A stretch of 64,000 nt of DNA from Spirometra erinaceieuropaei. Lineage: Eukaryota > Platyhelminthes > Cestoda > Diphyllobothriidea > Diphyllobothriidae. Of the stretch, positions 57,801 through 64,000 are shown one piece after another. Made by a program: the position numbers and the translations under genes. Below the pieces are notes generated by a model. It searched no databases. It saw only the letters and a program-made list of their open reading frames with translations, and had not been told where the DNA came from. Numbering within the stretch: position 1 is the first letter of the stretch; the number at the start of each line of letters is the position of its first letter. The stretch spans positions 621,741-685,740 of the forward strand of contig CACRXP010000304.1 of assembly GCA_902702965.1 (NCBI GenBank), read 5' to 3'.

Positions 57801-58794
57801 TTCTCTAACAGGATGGCTTACGTAGCGCAGCACTGTCCTAGGTGACGATAACATATACAATTGGACTGGTGAGAGCTACGCGAGAGCTCTTATTGGGCTT
57901 GGACTTTCGCCTTGAGAATTGATAATCAGGGTATTGACGCTCACTCCGTGTGCACCCTTTTTGTCAAGTGCAATGGGTGGATCATATCCCTCCACACTTC
58001 CCATGTTTATATATGTCACTGAGTCCGGCACCCAATAATCTTTACAAGACTGTCACTCGCAAACAACCACAGTCAGAACAAAGTCTAGGAATCTCAGATG
58101 ACTGAGGTACTTCCGACAACAAAAATGTAAGCAACTTCTTTGAGATAATGATGTAGCCAGTGTCTTAGTCTAGAAGCCCTTATATAAGTTGTTAGAGGCG
58201 CATTGTTCTCAAGACGATCAGTTTTTCTGAACACAAAAGCAACGAAATCTAGGCACAGTCGAAGTCTGTGCTCAGCGAAAGTCTTTTTGTAATTTTTTGA
58301 GCATTATGCTATTGCTGAGTCGGATCCAATTCCTAATTGCGGAAGGCTACAAGAGCGTTCAGTAGACCGGAATCTCGAAGAATACAAATTTTTCTGAGAG
58401 CAAAAATCTGAAACCAGATTCGAAATCTTCGGTCAATGAGTCTCACTCCAAGTTAGGGCATTAATTTCGGAGAGGACTGAAAAGTTGAAAAGTCAAAACT
58501 GAAGCCTCTGCCAGAAGACACACCGGGAGACTCAATGATGAGCCGGATCCTTCGCATCTGTGTCGTCCAACGACAGAATATTCGTGAAACACGTGTCTGG
58601 GTTTTTAGCTGGTATCCGTGGTATAAGAATGGTGAATCATACATGATGTGTGCACTACTACATGCAATTTAGTGAGATTCAATATTTCCTTGAGTTTAAA
58701 CAATTTAAGACGTTCTATCGGTTTGTGAGTTGGAATTCGTTCATCTCAGTCGTATTATCAGGCGCAGCAGCCCGTCACCCCGTCATTGACTACA

Positions 58795-59052
58795 GGCACA
58801 TGAATATGGACTCTTCCTGTACTAAAGGTGTCCATGTTCTGAATTCCGGGGGGGATTATAATGAGGGCTAGGGCTACTGTTAGTGTTAGGACTATGATTG
58901 AGGCTAAGAGAGTTAGGATTAGGGTTACGAATATATGTAAGTTTACGGGCGCTAGTGTTAGGGTTGAGGTTATGGTTAGGACACGGGAATAAGGATTCCT
59001 AGAATCAACTGCGAGGCCACCTATAGTACTGGGGGACCCATATTCCCGTGCC
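58795..59052. mobile_element. Small inverted-repeat element with telomere-like interior, copy 2 (MITE-like)
   Basis: The ends GGCACATGAATATGGAC (58795-58811) and, in reverse complement, GGCACGGGAATATGGG (59037-59052) match those of the element at 4889-5181. The interior (58862-58980) is TTAGGG-like (GTGTTAGGAC, GTTAGGATTAGGGTTACG, GTGTTAGGGTTGAGG). A third, partial copy of the end word (GGACACGGGAATAAGG) lies inside at 58978-58993, so a rearranged or nested copy is possible. Confidence 0.68.
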
Positions 59053-61735
59053 CGGCCAAAGCCTGGAGAGGGTTTATTGAAAACACTTGTTTGGCCAGCC
59101 GGGTTCGGCATTTGCACTTAGCAGTACCGTCTGGTAATCTTCATGTGCTCACTAAAAATATCCCCGGGGCATATGGTCTACAAGATGATTTTTCCACTTC
59201 CCCGTCCCGTGACGATTCTCCTCAAACACAAGAATCAGCCATGTGTTTATCAAATAATAACCTAAACTATTGGCTCTTTATTCTTGAGACGAATCCGTCA
59301 GCGTAAGAACAGATCGTACTGCATCTCAGAACCGCGTGTTTGACAGCTGAAACTGCTCCGACGTGTCCGCATGTCAATTGCACACCTCCCTGTTGAGAGG
59401 TTTATATGTATGGCCCAGCACGCAAAGAGACGGATGACGCGTTGGCAGAATCCTGAGTCTTAACTCATAACGTACAATCTCAGTTCGATCAATCATCGCG
59501 TCGAACTGCCTCCTACTTGCCAGGCCTTGAACCACTACCATACTTTGACTATAACAGGATGCCTATGGTGAGCTCACAGAAGATAACAATGAGATCAAAC
59601 TCCTCTCCCCCTGCAGCAGGATAGCCGACGAGTCATCGCGTGAGGCGACCGTCCCATGGATTCGAATACCAACCTCCGAAGTCGGAGTTTGTTGTGCAGT
59701 GCGGTCACCGCCGATGAAAAGCAGACACGGCCGCAGGCCCCTTCTTCTCCAGAAGTTGTTTTTCCAGACTCCTTGGATGCTGAGTTTGACATGCGACGCT
59801 AATTTGCATGCAAGCTGATTTAAATGGTGAGGAAGTGTATTAGCTAGCAAATGGAAAAGTCGTCTTATTCCGTCAGATCCTGTTTTTATCCCTCTAGCCA
59901 CTCTTGCGACACCATACGACTAGGCGAAGCGCGACCGAAAGTCCCAAATGCGGAAATTAATATTTCATCGAGCTTCAGTTTTATGGAGTTGAAAAATGTC
60001 TGCGCTGAAAACTGGCGGCGGAGCGGACAAGATGCGCATGCTGCTCAGTTCTTCTTGGAAGACGGTGTCAGTGATCAGTCAAAATATGCTCCAGTCGTAG
60101 GGCAATAAATCTGAGGAATCGAAAGAATTTTGCGCCTGCCCCTAGTGCGCATCTGGCTTTGGCTGCATTACACTGTAGGACAAAAAAATTAAACCAGAAA
60201 ACCTCTCCCACTTTGCGCTTTCGGCATATTTTTATGCTCATGAAGACTGGATTAATTGATGAACATTTGGCGGTCGGGCAAGACTTCACTTGGCCTTTTA
60301 AAGCCGTGTACTTGACGGGCGTGATTAAGATGTCAGTTTGAATTAAATACGTAACTATTTTTCTAACTAAAATTAAAGTACATTATTACGTATTTAATGG
60401 AGCGTGCTGATGTCACAAGTCATTAGATGGACATCTCTACGTTGAGGATAACGTTGTGCATGTTCAGTCTAGTTTTCTTCAAAACTGCCCCTAAAGTCTG
60501 TCAGTTTTGATGCTGATTAATGTCGATCTCGATTCCTTGCAAAAGCTGTCGCCTAAAAGATTCCGAAAATCAGCAACAATCATTCTAACATCAAAAAATT
60601 CCGATTTCGAAACATTGTAAATAGCAAAAAGTAAACTCGAGATACATTTATCGAAATTAATTGAACAAGGCGGGGATTCTAGTTGATTCGTTTTAAAAAT
60701 TGTCATCAGCGGCTGAACGAGCAAAAACTTCCCGGAAACATACAGCATTTGTTAGTCTTAATTGTTTTAAGCGATCGGTTAGGACATTTTAATCGAAACT
60801 GGTAAGTCAAATAAGCTAAGAAAAAGTGTTATCGAATGTCTCTGTTTGGCTGTGAAGTGGTGCTATCGGGCGTTCTAATTTCTAGAAACCACTTACCTAC
60901 CAGGAGGAATTTTTCCCTTGATAAGAGAATTATTTGACAGATATTGTTATTAACAAGTACAGCTTGCCTCGAGTTTTCACAACCAGAAGTCAGACAATCT
61001 GAGAAACCCGCGGTAGTGAAACCAGTGAAGTTTGATCTGCCCCACATTGTAGTTTAGCCGCAGGCAAGGTAAATATCGAAGTTTTTGTAGCCATTTCAAA
61101 GGATGACGCATCAGTAAACAGGCATTCCAGTGTGCGCGGCGGTGACAGACAATGGGAACAATGCATTTTGTCAAACGTCGAAAGAAATAGCGAAATCTCT
61201 AAGCAGGGCATCATACTTTACTTTCTTTTCCACTTCTGTTAAACACGTGCATGTGAATTGCAAACTATTCTTACATCATCAAAGTAAAACTCAGAACCTG
61301 ATCCTTTTGTCTTAACAGAATGAACTTGAGGCAGGGCAAACAAGAGGGTTAACTACGATTGCTTTCAGAAAGTTATACCGGCGTCTTCCATCTGTAGTGC
61401 CAATGTTGATAAGCATTAGTAATGAGCTGCCCCGATAACCCACAAGCTATTTTTGTTTTTTTTCACTTGGAGACCCTCAACTGCCTTCTAGTTTGTAAAC
61501 TCTGGCTACCTGCCAGATTGTGGTTTGGTGTCCACTAATTTTCGGCAAATTTTTGCTCGTTTCAAGTGTTTCATTTGGTACCACCAAGAAGAGGACGATG
61601 TGGCTAGTTATGCTAAAACTAACGGCCAAGTTGACCGGTCGTAAGACCCTAATATGTTTTGCTAACTTCCATGTCCTTTATGATTTACACACCTAAAACC
61701 GAATTTACTGTACACCATTTCTAACCGCATATGCC

Positions 61736-61746
61736 AATCTTTTAGG
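61736..61746. repeat. Left target-site duplication of PLE-3 (11 bp)
   Basis: AATCTTTTAGG is repeated identically at 62534-62544 and brackets the truncated element. Confidence 0.75.
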
Positions 61747-62533
61747 CGTAAAGAAGGAGACACAATTCCTAGAACAAGAGCTTTATTCGTTGAAATTTCA
61801 TCACATCTGTTGGATGTTGGCATGATAATTGCTCGAACATCTGACCCACCGAGACTGAAGTCGTTTATTGGATATGATGCAGTTGCGGACAAAGTAATTG
61901 CATCGGAGAAACCGGAAGACTGCTCCGAACACAAATGGCCGAACACGCGCCAGCAGTGCTGAGGAACGACGCCAGCTCCCAAGTTGATGCTTATTCGACA
62001 GGATCCGGCCTCACATTCAAATTCGACGAGGCCGAGATTCTCTCTATTGGTGATAATCCTGCGAGTCGCGAGCTGCTTGAGTCATGGTTCCCTGGCCCCC
62101 AGTCTAGTAACAAGTGAAATGACCTTCCGCTTCCATACTCGGTGCTGAGACTTCGCCAGGCGGAGTAATTAGCCACGCGGGGTGCACAGGCGAGCACTAG
62201 TCCCAACGCCAGGGTCGACCGATCATCCCACCAACATTCAACGCATGGGATGAAATTGTAACAACTAATCGGTCGAATATCGACCATCTTTACATCAATT
62301 TCAACGATCCCTGATGAAGAGGGAGCCGTGAATTTTCATCGGCATGCGGTAGCATGGCAGCTGCATCCCAAAAAACTGCAGCCCTGTGTTCATTAATTAC
62401 CCGTATCTGTTGTTGTCTCTAGTGCTGGGTTCGAGCAGGAATCCGAAACGTCAGGCGAAAAAAGCTCTTGTCCTAGTGATCGTGTCTCCTTCACGACTGC
62501 TTCCTGAAACTCGCCTCTTCGTTCCCAATGACA
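61747..62533 (+). mobile_element. Truncated Penelope-like element PLE-3 (same family as PLE-1)
   Basis: Two parts are joined head to head. 61747 to about 61852 is the reverse complement of the 3' end of the family, in the same orientation as 1482-1690 of PLE-1 but with the ribozyme region deleted. From about 61856 the + strand reads the GIY-YIG end (VVY, CSCGQSN, GETGR, MAEHAPAVLRNDASSQ, TFKFDEAEIL, SRELLESW). It continues to the 3' arm with a damaged hammerhead at 62415-62456. The reading frame is broken (stops after the VVY block and after SSNK), and the RT is absent. Perfect 11-bp direct repeats bound it, so it inserted as this rearranged unit. Confidence 0.82.
62415..62456 (+). ncRNA. Degenerate hammerhead motif of PLE-3
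   Basis: The inner stem I strands GTCT (62415-62418) and AGGC (62453-62456) are intact. Stem II GGGTTC/GAATCC is intact through one G-U pair. GAAA and CGTC are intact. The CTGATGA core has become CTAGTGC, so activity is not expected. Confidence 0.6.
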
Positions 62534-62544
62534 AATCTTTTAGG
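62534..62544. repeat. Right target-site duplication of PLE-3 (11 bp)
   Basis: Second copy of AATCTTTTAGG. Confidence 0.75.
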
Positions 62545-62808
62545 ATGATTTGACAGATGTCAAGATGACTCTATCAAATCTGAATATATCTAATCTACGC
62601 AACTCAGCGTACTTGAAGTTCCTGGATCGCCCCTTCGGACTGACGTGCTTTTTTCAATGTTTGGTATATTTGTTAGTTACTGCCTACTTATTATGTTTAG
62701 GTAGAATTTCTTTTGTTTTTTAAATGCTTTCGCGGCAGATCAATTGCTCGGAAGCCATCTGGAGCGGAAAAGGACTAGCAAAAGTCAGAAGAATATAAGC
62801 GCACATAC

Positions 62809-63103
62809 TTCGATGATATTGTAGACCTCCGCGTCGATCGTCCTCGACAGCGGCATAAGAGTGTAAGCACAATGAGTAAGACAATCACGACGACCGCCGC
62901 CAGGACCGCGCATAGAATGAGCCAATGAAGTGATTTGCTTTCACTCCCCACTTCCTTATCCTCGGGGTCTGCCCATGGCTCTGTATTTCGATTGTTCCAG
63001 GCATCCAACCTCTTGAGTAAGCGCTCAAGACGTCTGGGCGATAACTTTCGATCGTGCAGGTATTCCTTCGGCAATTTTAGACTGAAGAATCCCTGCCCGT
63101 TGG
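62809..63103 (-). CDS. Single-pass membrane protein, juxtamembrane and transmembrane exon
   Basis: The acceptor is CTGTTTTCAG (AG at 63105-63104) and the donor GTATGT (62808-62803). The exon begins with two bases of a codon and ends with two (AA), 97 full codons between. The peptide starts NGQGFFSLKLPKEYL. A charged, helix-prone extracellular stem follows (RKLSPRRLERLLKRLD, then WADPEDKE). A hydrophobic segment of about 25 residues lies at positions 59-83 (rich in Leu/Val/Ile/Ala). After it comes the basic stop-transfer CRCRGRSTRR, so the N-terminal side is outside and the tail inside. Its end phase fits the start of the 51823 exon exactly. The ectodomain must lie upstream, beyond 64000. A cadherin-like or other adhesion/receptor protein is possible, but no diagnostic motif is visible. 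Confidence 0.75.
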
Positions 63104-64000
63104 CTGAAAACAGGGAAGAAAAGCAAGTTAACTTATTCGCTCGTAGAATTCCTCAGTAACTTAGTGCTTCTCAAAATCGATACCGCCTTGGGAAGCAACA
63201 CAGTTTTTCAAAGCCCAAGTAGGATTTCTGATAATGACTTCCAGCCTGAGGGAGGTGTCTTTAAGTTATGGAATTTAAGCCTTAATCATCATCTGAATTA
63301 AGTTTGAGAAGTGGTGGCAACATGTCGCGTCAAAAATGACTAGCCGAGAGTTATCCTGGATTGCTGCATAATTTCTTGTGACTGTTAGGTATGCGGTGCT
63401 GTCTCGAATGCGAGTACGAGAGATTCAGGTCTAACCTGATGAGTTGCATTTAGATTTGAGTTTTGGTCATTGTCTTGTATTGGGAGCAAAACTATGGACA
63501 CCTGTAGTCCGGGAAAGAGAAAGGACCCAGCAAAGAAGATCAGTTGTACTGCTGTCTTTTCGGGGGTCCTAACAAGCTAACTGAAATATCATTGGTGAAA
63601 TAAATGTGTTCCGCTGTGCTCTTCCTCTTTCCTAAATGACAAACGCAGAACTCTCAACTTTGCCAGCCTGAAATAATTAGTATGTAGTCTTATACGGTTA
63701 GCTGCACATATATCCATTAATTAAATCGGAACAAGAGTTTGATCGGAAACCCCCAACCCAATTTCCTACGATGTCTGTGGTTCTATTTCTCGGGTTAGTA
63801 TGGAAGACTGTCCTTAGACTAGAACAAACGCGAAGAAGACTGTGGGACTCATTCATTAATCAAGCCCCTTGCAGTTGCAAAAAAATCGATGAGCCGTGCA
63901 CCTGAGATTTTCACTAGTACTTGTATTAAGCGTACCGCGAGGAATCCGAGTCTTTAATCTGTTCCGTAAAATACCAAACTGACAGAGACGAATACAACGT
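63104..64000 (-). other. Probable upstream intron, no exon recognised
   Basis: Sequence upstream (minus sense) of the TM exon. No open segment with good splice sites and no repeat from the families above is seen. Confidence 0.4.

Larger units (their letters stand above)
51824..62808 (-). other. Intron (about 11 kb) of the membrane-protein gene
   Basis: This is inferred from phase-compatible exons on each side. It contains the repeats listed separately (58795-59052, 61736-62544). 51824-58794 and 59053-61735 otherwise show nothing firm. 53920-54110 has a TCGGATAGAGCACTAGACGG word like a tRNA A-box region without a B box. An open minus-strand frame at 59563-59901 has no domain and no good acceptor. 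Confidence 0.5.

Noticed and set aside
59563..59901. 112-codon minus-strand frame in the large intron
   Set aside because: No domain and no good acceptor or donor. A second frame overlaps it. It could be an old repeat.

Overview
The window looks like nuclear DNA of an invertebrate animal. A flatworm of the large-genome tapeworm type is the best guess, but this is inference: no rRNA or diagnostic gene is present. The pointers are a coding-complete Penelope-like retroelement (PLE) carrying hammerhead ribozymes, further decayed PLE and LINE fragments, tRNA-derived SINEs, degenerate TTAGGG/CCCTAA-like tracts inside small inverted-repeat elements, and one gene split by introns of about 8 and 11 kb.

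Layout. 1-4.4 kb: AT-rich sequence, then a 2.9 kb PLE (1482-4394, minus strand) with a 14-bp target-site duplication, inverted arms, an 847-codon RT/GIY-YIG frame and a hammerhead in each arm. 4.9-5.2 kb: a small inverted-repeat element filled with CCCTAA-like sequence. 8.0-8.5 kb: remnant of a LINE endonuclease. 10-17 kb and 22 kb: dispersed repeats, including a duplicated unit with a second hammerhead type (15021-15087). 18.6-19.8 kb: decayed PLE of a second lineage. 20-48 kb: a fold-back element family (six copies or fragments), telomere-like elements and SINEs between long stretches with no recognisable content. 42.9-63.1 kb: three phase-compatible minus-strand exons of one single-pass membrane protein (juxtamembrane plus TM exon at 63.1 kb, cytoplasmic-tail exons at 51.8 and 43.4 kb). 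Their introns hold a TRIM/SINE-like element, a third hammerhead-bearing repeat (48751-49305), another telomere-like element and a 5'-truncated PLE with an 11-bp target-site duplication.

The most interesting signal is three unrelated-looking repeat families that each contain a foldable hammerhead ribozyme. All three have an unusual extra unpaired core nucleotide, and in the intact PLE the inverted arm starts within one nucleotide of the predicted cleavage site. The ribozyme calls come from hand folding, without covariance or energy calculations.
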